Shown here: piece by piece, positions 28,529 to 37,682 of the stretch
Layout of the letters: every line of letters starts with the position of its first letter
Numbering within the stretch: the first letter of the stretch is position 1
Assembly (NCBI GenBank): GCA_021773235.1
Contig: JAJFKL010000025.1
Span: 1-64,000 of the forward strand
Source of the DNA: Gammaproteobacteria bacterium
Lineage (GTDB): Bacteria > Pseudomonadota > Gammaproteobacteria > Eutrophobiales > Eutrophobiaceae
DNA: 64,000 bases
Direction of reading: 5' to 3'
Notes under the pieces: model-generated
The model's input: the letters and a program-made list of their open reading frames with translations, nothing else
The model's database searches: none
Told to the model about the DNA's origin: nothing
Program-made: the position numbers and the translations under genes

Positions 28529-30208
28529 ATGGCTAATAAACTCAACAAATACTCAACCATCATAACCCAGCAAAAATCCCAAGGCGCTTCCCAAGCCATG
28601 CTTTATGGCACCGGAATGACCGAAGCCGATATGGACAAGGCTCAGGTGGGTATCTCCAGTGTCTGGTACGAGGGAAATACCTGCAATATGCATTTGAATG
28701 ACTTGGCTGCCAAAGTCAAAGAAGGTGTCAGCAAAGCAGGACTCATCGGTATGCGCTTCAACACCATCGGCGTTAGCGACGGTATTTCTAACGGTACTGA
28801 TGGCATGAGTTATTCATTACAGTCACGAGACATAATCGCGGATTCCATTGAAACAGTAATGGCAGCGCAATGGTACGACGCCAACATTTCTATTCCCGGT
28901 TGTGACAAAAATATGCCCGGTTGCGTTATTGCAATGGGACGCCTCAATAGACCATCGCTCATGGTATACGGCGGCACGATCAAACCGGGTCATCATAAAG
29001 AACAAAAACTGGATATTATCTCTGCCTTTCAGGCCTACGGTGAATTTATCGCTGGCAGTATAAGTGATGATGAACGCATGGAAGTGGTCAAGAAATCTTG
29101 CCCTGGCCCAGGTGCATGCGGTGGTATGTATACCGCCAATACCATGGCCTCTGCTATTGAAGCGCTGGGTATGTCACTCCCCTATTCTTCTTGTACTCCG
29201 GCGGTTGATCCTGGAAAAGAAGAAGAATGTTTAAGAGCGGGCGAAGCAATTAAAAACTTATTAGAAAAAGATATTAAACCGCGTGACATTATGACGCGTG
29301 AAGCGTTTGAAAATGCAATGGTGATTATTATTGCACTCGGTGGTTCAACCAATGCCGTTTTACATTTGATCGCCATGGCGCGTGCTGTCGATGTAGATTT
29401 AAGCCTTGATGATTTTCAAACCGTTAGTGATCGTATACCTTTCATTGCTGACTTAAAACCGAGTGGTCAGTATGTAATGGAAGACTTACACAACATCGGT
29501 GGTGTCCCTGCAGTCATGAAATATCTGTTGGAAAACGGTTTAATCAATGGTGACTGCTTAACCGTTACCGGTAAAACAATCAAAGAAAACTTGTCTGATG
29601 TTCCCGGCCTGAAAGAAGGTCAGGAAATTATTACGCCTTTGGATAAACCGATTAAAGATTCAGGTCATATCCGAATTCTAAAAGGTAACTTTGCGCCGGA
29701 AGGTTCTGTTGCCAAGATCACCGGTAAAGAAGGCTTAACTTTCACCGGCCCGGCTCGCGTGTTTGATTCCGAAGAAGATATGATCAAAGCGTTGGAAGAT
29801 AAACAAATTGAAAAAGGCAGTGTCATTATCATCCGTTACGAAGGACCGAAAGGCGGCCCAGGTATGCCGGAAATGTTAAAGCCAACTTCGGCTGTAATCG
29901 GTGCCGGTTTAGGTAAAGATGTTGCCATGATCACTGATGGCCGATTTTCTGGCGGTTCACATGGCTTTATCATTGGCCATGTTGCACCAGAAGCACAGGA
30001 AGGTGGCCCCATTGCCTTAGTTAAAGATGGCGACACAATAATAATTGATGCCAATAAAAATTCGATTGATGTTGATATATCCGATGAGGAAATGAATAAG
30101 CGTAAAAGCGAATGGACTATGCCTGCTTATAAGGCTACACGTGGAACTCTTTATAAATATATCAAGAACGTGAAATCAGCTTCGGAAGGTTGTGTCACTG
30201 ATGAATAA
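28529..30208 (+). CDS. ilvD: Dihydroxy-acid dehydratase IlvD
   Basis: IlvD dehydrates dihydroxy acids in isoleucine and valine synthesis. From ATG 28529 ([18 protein letters not shown]) it has 559 residues, typical of the shorter IlvD group. The cluster cysteines are Cys52 (GNTCNMH), Cys125 (GCDKNMPGC) and Cys197 ([13 protein letters not shown]), the pattern of the [2Fe-2S] enzymes rather than the oxygen-sensitive [4Fe-4S] E. coli form. The open frame extends to 28475, but the extra 18 residues do not look conserved. A sugar-acid dehydratase role is possible but less likely. Confidence 0.92.
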   Translation: MANKLNKYSTIITQQKSQGASQAMLYGTGMTEADMDKAQVGISSVWYEGNTCNMHLNDLAAKVKEGVSKAGLIGMRFNTIGVSDGISNGTDGMSYSLQSRDIIADSIETVMAAQWYDANISIPGCDKNMPGCVIAMGRLNRPSLMVYGGTIKPGHHKEQKLDIISAFQAYGEFIAGSISDDERMEVVKKSCPGPGACGGMYTANTMASAIEALGMSLPYSSCTPAVDPGKEEECLRAGEAIKNLLEKDIKPRDIMTREAFENAMVIIIALGGSTNAVLHLIAMARAVDVDLSLDDFQTVSDRIPFIADLKPSGQYVMEDLHNIGGVPAVMKYLLENGLINGDCLTVTGKTIKENLSDVPGLKEGQEIITPLDKPIKDSGHIRILKGNFAPEGSVAKITGKEGLTFTGPARVFDSEEDMIKALEDKQIEKGSVIIIRYEGPKGGPGMPEMLKPTSAVIGAGLGKDVAMITDGRFSGGSHGFIIGHVAPEAQEGGPIALVKDGDTIIIDANKNSIDVDISDEEMNKRKSEWTMPAYKATRGTLYKYIKNVKSASEGCVTDE

Positions 30209-30251
30209 AATCACTTAGCTGTTTTATTGATAAGCTATAATAAATAATACA

Positions 30252-30677
30252 ATGTCAGAATCAGAACCTCCCAAGATTGAAGTTCAAAAGAACAACCCAT
30301 TGCACGGCATTAAGCTTGAGGCATTGTTAACGGAGTTGTTAGAGCATTACTCTTGGGAAGATTTGGCCACTGCGATGAACCTCAATTGTTTCAAGAGTAA
30401 CCCCAGCATCAAATCAAGCTTGAAGTTCCTGCGCAAGACGCCTTGGGCTAGAGAGAAAGTAGAGGGGTTTTATCTTTATAAATACAAACGTCTACCGAGA
30501 CCTGATGACGAACAATATGAACTGCCCCCACGGGATAGAACTATTCCTCTTGATCAACAACCTGGCTCACCGGCTAAAATAATTGCAAAGAAGCCTGAAC
30601 AACGAGACATTCCCTCATCAAACGAGAGCCCAACAATACCGGAAAACGTTTGGGGGAATTGGAAAAAAGACTCCTGA
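30252..30677 (+). CDS. VF530/DUF2132 family DNA-binding-like protein
   Basis: A 141-residue protein. Residues about 16-80 match the VF530 family: [25 protein letters not shown] (in part), [14 protein letters not shown]-like segment and [18 protein letters not shown]. From memory the family has a helical, SAP-like DNA-binding fold, and no precise role is known. The C-terminal 50 residues are Pro-rich and polar, likely disordered ([18 protein letters not shown]), ending [10 protein letters not shown]. The gene lies 43 bases after ilvD. Confidence 0.85.
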   Translation: MSESEPPKIEVQKNNPLHGIKLEALLTELLEHYSWEDLATAMNLNCFKSNPSIKSSLKFLRKTPWAREKVEGFYLYKYKRLPRPDDEQYELPPRDRTIPLDQQPGSPAKIIAKKPEQRDIPSSNESPTIPENVWGNWKKDS

Positions 30678-30878
30678 TAGCCTCATAAACAGGCAACGGT
30701 CTGTAACATGCTGCCTAATTACTCTCTGTGGCTGTTATGTGCCACATTTAATTTAATACTATTACCAACGTTCTGAATCTAGTCTGGTAAAAGCTCAATG
30801 ATTAAACAGTTTTTATAATATATATACTAACTATAATGCATTATTCAGTTAAGCTAATAATAACTACGGGGAATCATA

Positions 30879-31949
30879 TTGAGAGCTACAGATAAAACTC
30901 TACTCGAACAAATGCAAATCAATGATATTGAAATTTTGCGACGTATGGAGTTATTAGGTCTTGATAAAGCATCTCTGGATTTATTGGCAAAACAAAAATT
31001 GATTATTGAAGAAAGCATTGACACTATTGTTGATGAATTTTATGAAAAACAAACTGAGATAGATGAAATATCCTTGTTGATTGGAGATGCAGATACATTA
31101 CAACGATTACATACTGCACAGCGTAAATATATTATTGATCTATTCGCAGGCCATTATGATAGCGAATATGTAAATAATAGATTGCGTATTGGTCTGGTAC
31201 ATAAACGAATCGGTGTAGAACCAAAACTATACCTTTCAGCAGTAAGAACTCTAAAAGAAATTTTATTCAAGTCCTTGGAAAATATCATAGAAAATAAAAG
31301 TGAATTAAGCGAATCTTTAACCGCCCTTGATAAACTATTATATTTTGATACGACGCTTGTGTTTGATACCTATATTGATAGCCTCGTAGGAGAGATAGAA
31401 ACTGCTAAAAGAAAAGCAGAACTCTATGCAAAAAGCCTGGAAACAAAAGTCGCTGAAAGGACAAGGCAATTGGAGGATCAGGCAAAACAAGATCCACTAA
31501 CCGGCATATTCAACCCAAGAGCTATGCAAGAATCCCTCAGAAGAGAGCTTATATCAGCCAAAAGACGAAATACCATTCTTTCGGTGGTCTATTTTGATGT
31601 TGACAATTTTAAAAGTATTAATGACACGTTTGGACATATTGAAGGTGACGAAATTCTTAAATTTATAGCGACTTCTTTAACTAACTGCATCAGAGAAACT
31701 GATATACCGTGCCGCTATGGCGGTGATGAATTCTGTCTTATATTACCTGAGTGTGAAATTAAGGAGGCTCAATCTGTCTGCGGAAAAATAATAAAAAAAT
31801 TTAGTGATAAATACCCGGACTTTTCTATTAGCATAGGAATAGCGGAGACAGGCGGAGAAGATTATATTGATGCTGACCAACTCATTAAATCAGCCGATGA
31901 AAAGATGTATCTGGCGAAAAAGGAAGATGGTTCTAAAATAGTCATTTAA
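30879..31949 (+). CDS. Globin-coupled diguanylate cyclase
   Basis: Makes c-di-GMP, probably under control of heme-bound oxygen. Residues 1-165 look like a sensor globin with the proximal His at 108 (GLVHKRIGVEP), joined by a coiled coil (about 175-205) to a GGDEF domain with intact GGDEF at 281-285. An RxxD inhibitory site (R272-D275) stands exactly five residues before it, so product feedback is expected. There is no membrane segment. The start is TTG at 30879 behind GGGGA at good distance; the next in-frame ATG would cut 11 residues. The gene stands alone. Confidence 0.9.
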   Translation: MRATDKTLLEQMQINDIEILRRMELLGLDKASLDLLAKQKLIIEESIDTIVDEFYEKQTEIDEISLLIGDADTLQRLHTAQRKYIIDLFAGHYDSEYVNNRLRIGLVHKRIGVEPKLYLSAVRTLKEILFKSLENIIENKSELSESLTALDKLLYFDTTLVFDTYIDSLVGEIETAKRKAELYAKSLETKVAERTRQLEDQAKQDPLTGIFNPRAMQESLRRELISAKRRNTILSVVYFDVDNFKSINDTFGHIEGDEILKFIATSLTNCIRETDIPCRYGGDEFCLILPECEIKEAQSVCGKIIKKFSDKYPDFSISIGIAETGGEDYIDADQLIKSADEKMYLAKKEDGSKIVI

Positions 31950-31996
31950 ACAGTATTCTGGAAGAAGCTTGCGTCAGTTGTTTAGTAAAGCAACCA

Positions 31997-32605
31997 TTAA
32001 CTCATTGAGCCACGATATTTTTTATAATACTTGATTACTTTTTTGACGTAGTTACGAGTTTCTTTATACGGTGGAATCTTATTGCCGTATTTTTTTACAG
32101 TACCTTCTCCCGCATTATAAGCAGCTAGTGCCAGCGTTAAATCATTTTTAAATAGCTTCAATAAATATCGTAAATAACGTGAACCGCCATAGATATTTTG
32201 TTTTGGATCACGCCGATTACTGACACCATATTGTTTTGCTGTTGCCGGCATTAATTGCATCAACCCTACTGCACCAGCACGCGAGATCGCATTTGGGTTA
32301 TAAGATGATTCAGCCGTAATAACAGCGTGTAATAGCGTGTGTGGGAGTTTGTACATCTTCGCGACACTTCTTATCGTTGGGTCAAACTTTCTCTGATTTT
32401 TTACCCAATTAAAATTCTTAGGTAATTTAGCTTCTTCCCAGCCTTTCCATGTTTTAACCAGTCGCTTGTATCCCGTATGAGTGGGTTTATCAGTCAGGAT
32501 GACACGGCCATGTTTATCGACATATTTATAGATATCCGCCTGACTCGGCATCGAAATAAGCGAGAAGATAAAAATAAAGACTAATGTAACTTTATTATTA
32601 GGCAT
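31997..32605 (-). CDS. Lytic transglycosylase, SLT domain with DUF4124-like N-terminus
   Basis: The 202-residue exported protein has a signal peptide (about 1-23, ending PSQA), then a DUF4124-like segment (DIYKYVDKHGRVILTDKP), then a soluble-lytic-transglycosylase domain. The catalytic Glu is residue 99 (AVITAESSYNPNAIS), followed by GAVGLMQLMPATAK and LALAAYNAGEG. It should cleave peptidoglycan strands to anhydro-muropeptides. It is convergent with the diguanylate cyclase, and no secretion or flagellar gene is adjacent. Confidence 0.93.
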   Translation of the reverse strand: MPNNKVTLVFIFIFSLISMPSQADIYKYVDKHGRVILTDKPTHTGYKRLVKTWKGWEEAKLPKNFNWVKNQRKFDPTIRSVAKMYKLPHTLLHAVITAESSYNPNAISRAGAVGLMQLMPATAKQYGVSNRRDPKQNIYGGSRYLRYLLKLFKNDLTLALAAYNAGEGTVKKYGNKIPPYKETRNYVKKVIKYYKKYRGSMS

Positions 32606-32651
32606 GTGGTCTCAAATTAATTAAAGTATTTTTGAACTAATTTACTTAACT

Positions 32652-33152
32652 TTATAACAAATATAGAGTTATTTGAATAATTATCAATGCAAAAACGCCA
32701 GCAATAACGTCATCCAGCATGATACCAAAGCCACCATGCACCTTCTTGTCTGCTATTGATATAGGCCAAGGCTTAAGAATATCGAAAATCCTGAACAGTA
32801 TAAATCCTATTAAAATCCACACCCAGCTTTTTGGCACCATAAACATGGTAATAAAATAACCCACGATCTCATCCCAGACTATGCCGGGGTGATCATGGAC
32901 ATTCAGCGCTTTTGCCGTGTAATCACATAAAAAGACACCCACGATAAACGCCAAAGCAACTATGCCAAGATAAATCTTCCAATCCAGCACAGGAAATAGA
33001 ATAAATAGCACTACGCCAATTACAGTACCCATAGTACCGGGCATTTTTGGTGCAAGCCCACTGCCAAACCCGAGCGATAAACAATGAGCTGGATTTAAAA
33101 GCAATTTTACGGGAACTTGCGTTTTGGACTGCTTGTCCATAGATTCATTCAT
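32652..33152 (-). CDS. pgpA: Phosphatidylglycerophosphatase A
   Basis: PgpA dephosphorylates phosphatidylglycerol phosphate at the inner membrane. The 166-residue protein has the family segments LGFGSGLAPKMPGTMGTV, HDHPGIVWDEIVGY and the C-terminal GGFGIMLDDVIAGV with the acidic residues thought to bind metal. About four hydrophobic helices are visible. The start is the first of two nearby Mets (MNESM). Confidence 0.95.
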   Translation of the reverse strand: MNESMDKQSKTQVPVKLLLNPAHCLSLGFGSGLAPKMPGTMGTVIGVVLFILFPVLDWKIYLGIVALAFIVGVFLCDYTAKALNVHDHPGIVWDEIVGYFITMFMVPKSWVWILIGFILFRIFDILKPWPISIADKKVHGGFGIMLDDVIAGVFALIIIQITLYLL

Positions 33153-33190
33153 AGCGAAATACTAATCGATACCATTAAAATGTTAATGAT

Positions 33191-33571
33191 ATGCGTAATG
33201 TCCTTTTAAGTCTGCTACTTCTCTTAATACCGGCTATTAGTCTTGCGGGTGAAGCAGATGTATTATCTGCAGAAGTAGAACATATCGGTGGTGATCTTTA
33301 TCGTTTTAAAGTAACCGTACAACATAATGATGAAGGTTGGGAGCATTTCGCAAAAGCATGGGAAGTACTTAGCTCAGATGGTACAAAATTAGGTGCGCGC
33401 ATATTGCAACACCCACACATTAATGAACAACCGTTTACTCGTTCAATGACAGGCACTATTCCAAAACAGATTAATAAAGTGACCATACGAGCGTATGATC
33501 TAATACATGAATTTGGCGGAAAAAAATTAACAATAGATATTAACAAGGATAAACAAGATGACATTAACTAG
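33191..33571 (+). CDS. Conserved secreted protein of unknown function
   Basis: A 126-residue protein with a clear signal peptide (NVLLSLLLLLIPAISLAG). The mature part is small and beta-rich in appearance: it repeats V/Y alternation (HIGGDLYRFKVTVQHND) and ends in a lysine- and aspartate-rich tail. I do not recognise a named family. Its end overlaps the start of the exported methyltransferase by 14 bases, so the two are co-translated and probably act in the same compartment. Confidence 0.75.
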   Translation: MRNVLLSLLLLLIPAISLAGEADVLSAEVEHIGGDLYRFKVTVQHNDEGWEHFAKAWEVLSSDGTKLGARILQHPHINEQPFTRSMTGTIPKQINKVTIRAYDLIHEFGGKKLTIDINKDKQDDIN

Positions 33572-34367
33572 AACACTACTCATTGCATGCACATTATTAT
33601 CATTAGTAACACTCAATGCACATGCTGATGGTCACGGACTCGATGCCGCAGTCAACGCTGCTAATAGAAGCGCCGAAAACAAAGCGCGTGATATCTATCG
33701 TCATCCAAAAGAAACATTACAGTTTTTTGATATAAGTCCTTCAATGAACGTACTGGAAATATTACCGGGCCGCGGTTGGTATACTGAAATACTTGCGCCC
33801 TACCTCGCTGAAAAAGGACACCTTACCGTTGCCAGTTTTGGGGCGAACCATAAGTCAAAATATCTGGCAAAAGTGCACAAAGACTTCGTAATGAAAGTAG
33901 ATGCCGAACCGAATGTCTATGGCAAGGTCGATGTTGTCTTATTTCAAGAAGATAGCTTCCTCAAAGCAATCCCCGATGCATCATTGGATATGGTGGTTAC
34001 TTTTCGCAATTCGCACAATTGGATCCGTTATGGTGGCATAGAAGAGATCTACGCTGCTTTTAGTCGTGTCTTGAAACCCGGTGGTATCTTAGGCGTTGTA
34101 CAACACCGTGCCGCTAAAGGTAGTGATCCAAAAGCGTCAGCTGAAAAAGGCTATATCCCGAAATCTTATTTAATTGATTTAGTGGAGAATCACGGCTTTG
34201 AAATGATCGGTTCATCTGAAATCAACGCCAACCCCAAAGACACCAGAGATCATCCTGAAGGTGTTTGGACACTACCACCAAGTTATCGTTTGAAGGATGT
34301 CGATAAAGAAAAATATACCGCAATTGGCGAAAGCGACCGTATGACTTTACGTTTTGTTAAAAAGTGA
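33558..34367 (+). CDS. Class I SAM-dependent methyltransferase-like protein with signal peptide
   Basis: The 269-residue protein has a signal peptide (TRTLLIACTLLSLVTLNAHA) and then a Rossmann-type methyltransferase domain. Motif I reads VLEILPGRGWYTEILAPYL and a later strand is MVVTFRNSHNWI; VLKPGGILGVVQHR is the post-motif segment. It resembles the predicted methyltransferases of COG4798, which often carry export signals. Substrate is unknown. Export of a SAM enzyme is puzzling, because SAM is cytoplasmic. Confidence 0.83.
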   Translation: MTLTRTLLIACTLLSLVTLNAHADGHGLDAAVNAANRSAENKARDIYRHPKETLQFFDISPSMNVLEILPGRGWYTEILAPYLAEKGHLTVASFGANHKSKYLAKVHKDFVMKVDAEPNVYGKVDVVLFQEDSFLKAIPDASLDMVVTFRNSHNWIRYGGIEEIYAAFSRVLKPGGILGVVQHRAAKGSDPKASAEKGYIPKSYLIDLVENHGFEMIGSSEINANPKDTRDHPEGVWTLPPSYRLKDVDKEKYTAIGESDRMTLRFVKK

Positions 34368-34753
34368 ATGAAATAAACATTACAGCCAAGTTATTTTTAT
34401 TACTTGGCTCAGCGAATGCCGCGCTAGCCGTAATGCTCGGTGCCTTTGGTGCGCATGCACTGAAGGCACGACTTGATGTTAGTCTGTTGAAGGCCTATCA
34501 CACCGGCGTGGAGTATCACTTCTATCACGCCCTCGGGCTGATACTCGTCGGTGTTATTGCAATGAATTTACCCGCCAATATCTGGCTTAAAAGCTCAGGC
34601 TGGTCGATGTTTGTTGGCATCATTCTTTTTTGCGGCAGCCTTTACCTGATGAGTATTTTTAACCTACGTTGGCTAGGCATGGTTACTCCTATAGGTGGCT
34701 TACTATTTATTCTTTCCTGGGTAAGTCTTTGTATCGCTATCTTAAAAAATTAA
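34364..34753 (+). CDS. DUF423 (YgdD-like) membrane protein
   Basis: A 129-residue protein with four hydrophobic helices. It has the DUF423 signature GAFGAHALKARL and the later YHFYHALGLILVG and LRWLGMVTPIGGLLFILSW. Function is unknown. It starts at GTG 34364, overlapping the methyltransferase stop by 4 bases (GTGA), so it belongs to the same transcript. Confidence 0.9.
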   Translation: MNEINITAKLFLLLGSANAALAVMLGAFGAHALKARLDVSLLKAYHTGVEYHFYHALGLILVGVIAMNLPANIWLKSSGWSMFVGIILFCGSLYLMSIFNLRWLGMVTPIGGLLFILSWVSLCIAILKN

Positions 34754-34757
34754 ACCA

Positions 34758-35108
34758 ATGAATAAATTTGAAAAACCATTACTTATTTTACTCATCGTCT
34801 CATTCTATTCATCTTCATATGCAGGAGATTTAGAAGAACAGATCAATAAGGCCTGCCTGCGCCATGCCATATCGTTAGTGACAAAATTACAAACAGATGT
34901 AGTAAAAGACTTGAATCAGAATCAATCTGATCAGGCACTCAAGATCGCAACTGATTCTTGTCAGGCCTATTTAAATAAAGAATTTGCCGAAACAACAATA
35001 TCCAACAATGATTCAGACGATAAACAAACAGACTCACTCACAGAAAAGATACTGAGTGGTGAGGTAGTTAGAAAGGACGGCAATAAACGTTTATTGAAAA
35101 GACATTAG
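34758..35108 (+). CDS. Small secreted protein of unknown function
   Basis: A 116-residue protein with a signal peptide (PLLILLIVSFYSSSYAG). The mature part is helical and polar, with two Cys (ACLRHAI and DSCQAYLN) that could form a disulphide bond, and a basic end (KDGNKRLLKRH). I do not recognise a family. It closes the plus-strand run begun at 33191, starting 4 bases after the DUF423 gene. Confidence 0.65.
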   Translation: MNKFEKPLLILLIVSFYSSSYAGDLEEQINKACLRHAISLVTKLQTDVVKDLNQNQSDQALKIATDSCQAYLNKEFAETTISNNDSDDKQTDSLTEKILSGEVVRKDGNKRLLKRH

Positions 35109-35126
35109 CTTTGTATTGTTCTATTT

Positions 35127-35444
35127 TTAACCTGACATCTGTACTAACTCAGACACCTCAAGTGAACCACCAATATCAAGAAATGGGCAAGCCTTAGCAC
35201 TTTCCAATGCAGATTCCATAGAATCCGCTTCAATGATTGTGTAACCAGACATCATCGTTGTACCGCCATCAGTAACACTACCGTCAGAATTTACAGTGCT
35301 CTTATCCTTAAGCGGGTTCATCGGACTAACTGCAGATTCACCCAACGAAGCAATCCACTCCATGTATTTCGAAAAATGTTGCTTCCTTTCTTCTGGGCTA
35401 GAGGGCTGATTGCCACCTAGATAAACAATTACGTATTGGGGCAT
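35127..35444 (-). CDS. YCII-related (DGPF-type) domain protein
   Basis: A 105-residue protein from ATG 35444 (MPQYVIVYLGGNQPSSPEER), preceded by AAGGAG. It shows the YCII-related pattern: MMSGYTIIEADSMESALESAKACPFLDIGGSLEVSEL. The fold is shared with yciI at 16372, but the sequences are distant. Function is unknown. The frame runs open to 35558; the upstream part is not conserved-looking and overlaps the YkvA-like gene. Confidence 0.83.
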   Translation of the reverse strand: MPQYVIVYLGGNQPSSPEERKQHFSKYMEWIASLGESAVSPMNPLKDKSTVNSDGSVTDGGTTMMSGYTIIEADSMESALESAKACPFLDIGGSLEVSELVQMSG

Positions 35445-35512
35445 TTTTTCTCCTTTTTTAGAATTTTGCGGGAAGTTATAAGTGTCGTTAAACCAGAATT
35501 CATAAATATATA

Positions 35513-35857
35513 CTAATTGTAAATAAGGAAATATGCAGTAAAAATTAGTGCTAACCAAACTACTATTACTGTCATGATTCCGAGTATCTTAAGTACAGAA
35601 TGATTGTCCTGTGTAGTGTTCCCTGATATTAATGCGGCTTCTGCTTTGACTTCTTCCGGGGTTAGCTTCATCACAATACCGTAGGCTATTGGGATTAATA
35701 TGATTTCATCGAGCAGTCCAATAACGGGAATAAAGTCGGGGATGATATCTATTGGACTAATGATGTAGGCCAAAGTCAGGATGACAATTGCTTTTGCATA
35801 CCAAGGCGTGCGTTTGTCACGCATTGCTGATATCAATAAGGCAATCTTTTCTGTCAC
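35513..35857 (-). CDS. DUF1232 (YkvA-like) membrane protein
   Basis: A 114-residue protein with the DUF1232 signature TPWYAKAIVILTLAYIISPIDIIPDFIPVIG (in two parts, about 17-47) and a C-terminal membrane helix. Function is unknown. It starts at GTG 35857, overlapping the BatD stop by 4 bases, so it is the last gene of the MoxR/Bat operon. Confidence 0.88.
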   Translation of the reverse strand: MTEKIALLISAMRDKRTPWYAKAIVILTLAYIISPIDIIPDFIPVIGLLDEIILIPIAYGIVMKLTPEEVKAEAALISGNTTQDNHSVLKILGIMTVIVVWLALIFTAYFLIYN

Positions 35858-37548
35858 GTTTTATATAAAGGCTCCAACTTCCCCTTCACAACTACTGACT
35901 GCTTATTATCGAAAGACTGTGATTCAAAACTTTTTAAGAAGCTTGTTCCATCCCATTCTGTTGCTGAACTTCCATAGAGACAATTATTAAGCTCGTCCAG
36001 CTTAACCATAAAACCTTCATCGCTGTATTCTTTTAGCGTATTAAGATTATTAATGTTTTTATCTGTCCAATGACCCTTTGCCCAGTCTAGCAAGGCTTGT
36101 TGGGTTAGTTTTGGTTCATTATTTTTACAGGCTTGTTGTATTTTCTTTAGATTTTTGCGGTCAGAGATATTTTCTTCTGCTTTAGTATCAGTAACAGAAT
36201 TACTACGCTTACTTTTCCAGAAGAGAATTACTGTTAATAGCCACAGCACAAGCAAGAACAAACTCACCCATCTCCAAATGGGTTCTTCTTTAGTTAACAC
36301 CATTGGTGCTAAATTATTTTGTTCATTATTTTCTGATTCAGTTGCTGTAGCCTGATCTAATGTTCCCTGTTGCTTAATAACATTATCTACTGGTACTGGA
36401 GCGGTACTACTCTCGATGTGAATATTGCGTTCAGGCAAGTCTGCAACTTCCATTTTGTCGGTCTCTGTATTCCACCAAGGAATTTTGATCGCGGGTAAAG
36501 TGAAATCACCACCTTCCGTTGGGATTATCGCCATCTTGTCACGTCGAACACCAATATAACCATCCGCATTATTCGATTCGTCAAACTCTGGTTGATCAGG
36601 GTACTGCTTGAGAGTGTCTGGTAAGTGACTCTTTATTTCAGGTAAATGACTTGCCGCCAGACCATTTGCTTTCAGCGTCAAGGTACGTGTTGTCGCTTCA
36701 CCTTGTTCCAGCTTTGATGGATCGACTGACCATTGTTCTTCAATAGTTAGTTGATTGGCTGGTAACCAGGTATCTCCCGTAAAAGAATCCGGAATAGGTT
36801 TTACATTTATTTCTACTGGCTTGGAGCGCCTTACAACTGATGTTGGTTGATTAAATCGATCGAAACTAAAAAAACCACCCGTGCCACCCGTTTGCCCCTG
36901 GAAGACGATAGGTTGAATGGTCATTGGCCCACTACTTTGTGGAAAGATAACGTATTGACGTTCAATGACTACGTAACGTTTACCATTACGTTGTGTTTCA
37001 AAACTGCTGTCTTCTCCAAGCTTGTTGATTACCGCCTGCCCGCCTGTAACTTCGGGTTCAGATAGACTGGCATTATTGGTTACTATTGCACGATACAACC
37101 TGACAGTATAAACAAGCTGCTCCTGTACATAAGGCGACTTCGTATTTACTTCAACATCGAGAAAAATATTATCCGTGCTACTGCCCTTTGTTGTTGGTGA
37201 CCCAGCAAGAACATTGATAGAAAGTGGTCTGGTTAACTCTTTATCAAATCGTATTGAAGGAATCCCTAAGGTTCCTGTTTTGTTCGCGATAAGAGTAACA
37301 ATCCACATTTGTGTATAACTTATTTTGCCATTGGTAATTTGTGTATTACTGCGATGGCGCGTATCGAGCACCGTAAATGAGTTAGTTAATGAGCTAAAAT
37401 CTGGTTTCGCATCAACCTTCTGATCACTTTCAAAGATAAGATGAAATGATTCATCGACCACGACAGGGTCTCGATCTACTTTAACTGTTATTTCTGCCAT
37501 GAGTAGTTGGCTAAATATTAATAACAATAATGTAAAAATAATTTTCAT
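35854..37548 (-). CDS. BatD-like protein
   Basis: BatD proteins are membrane-anchored periplasmic members of the Bat (aerotolerance) operon. From ATG 37548 (MKIIFTLLLLIFSQLLMAE) the protein has a signal peptide, an Ig-like beta region with VKVDRDPVVVDESFHLIFES and several further domains, and a late membrane helix (WVSLFLLVLWLLTVILFW). A cytoplasmic tail follows. The open frame continues to 37689, but the extra 47 codons read through the CACAGAG repeat and are not coding. It follows the BatB/TPR gene. Confidence 0.88.
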   Translation of the reverse strand: MKIIFTLLLLIFSQLLMAEITVKVDRDPVVVDESFHLIFESDQKVDAKPDFSSLTNSFTVLDTRHRSNTQITNGKISYTQMWIVTLIANKTGTLGIPSIRFDKELTRPLSINVLAGSPTTKGSSTDNIFLDVEVNTKSPYVQEQLVYTVRLYRAIVTNNASLSEPEVTGGQAVINKLGEDSSFETQRNGKRYVVIERQYVIFPQSSGPMTIQPIVFQGQTGGTGGFFSFDRFNQPTSVVRRSKPVEINVKPIPDSFTGDTWLPANQLTIEEQWSVDPSKLEQGEATTRTLTLKANGLAASHLPEIKSHLPDTLKQYPDQPEFDESNNADGYIGVRRDKMAIIPTEGGDFTLPAIKIPWWNTETDKMEVADLPERNIHIESSTAPVPVDNVIKQQGTLDQATATESENNEQNNLAPMVLTKEEPIWRWVSLFLLVLWLLTVILFWKSKRSNSVTDTKAEENISDRKNLKKIQQACKNNEPKLTQQALLDWAKGHWTDKNINNLNTLKEYSDEGFMVKLDELNNCLYGSSATEWDGTSFLKSFESQSFDNKQSVVVKGKLEPLYKT

Positions 37549-37600
37549 TTCTATATGAAGCTTTATATCTAGCATACTATCTTTTCCTATAAACAATATT

Positions 37601-37672
37601 GCCACAGAGTACACAGAGAAAAACTGGCAAAATTCTTGTTTTATTCTCTGTGTACTCTGTGCCCTCTGTGGC
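37601..37672. repeat. CACAGAG-unit inverted repeat, copy 2
   Basis: The 72-base element starts GCCACAGAGTACACAGAGAA and ends with the inverse, ACTCTGTGCCCTCTGTGGC. Counted as 9-base CACAGAGNN units, the left arm has two and the right arm three. It is related to the copy at 11963-12104 and lies in the batB-batD gap, where it would make a long hairpin in the operon transcript. Confidence 0.8.
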
Positions 37673-37682
37673 TTTATATAAA

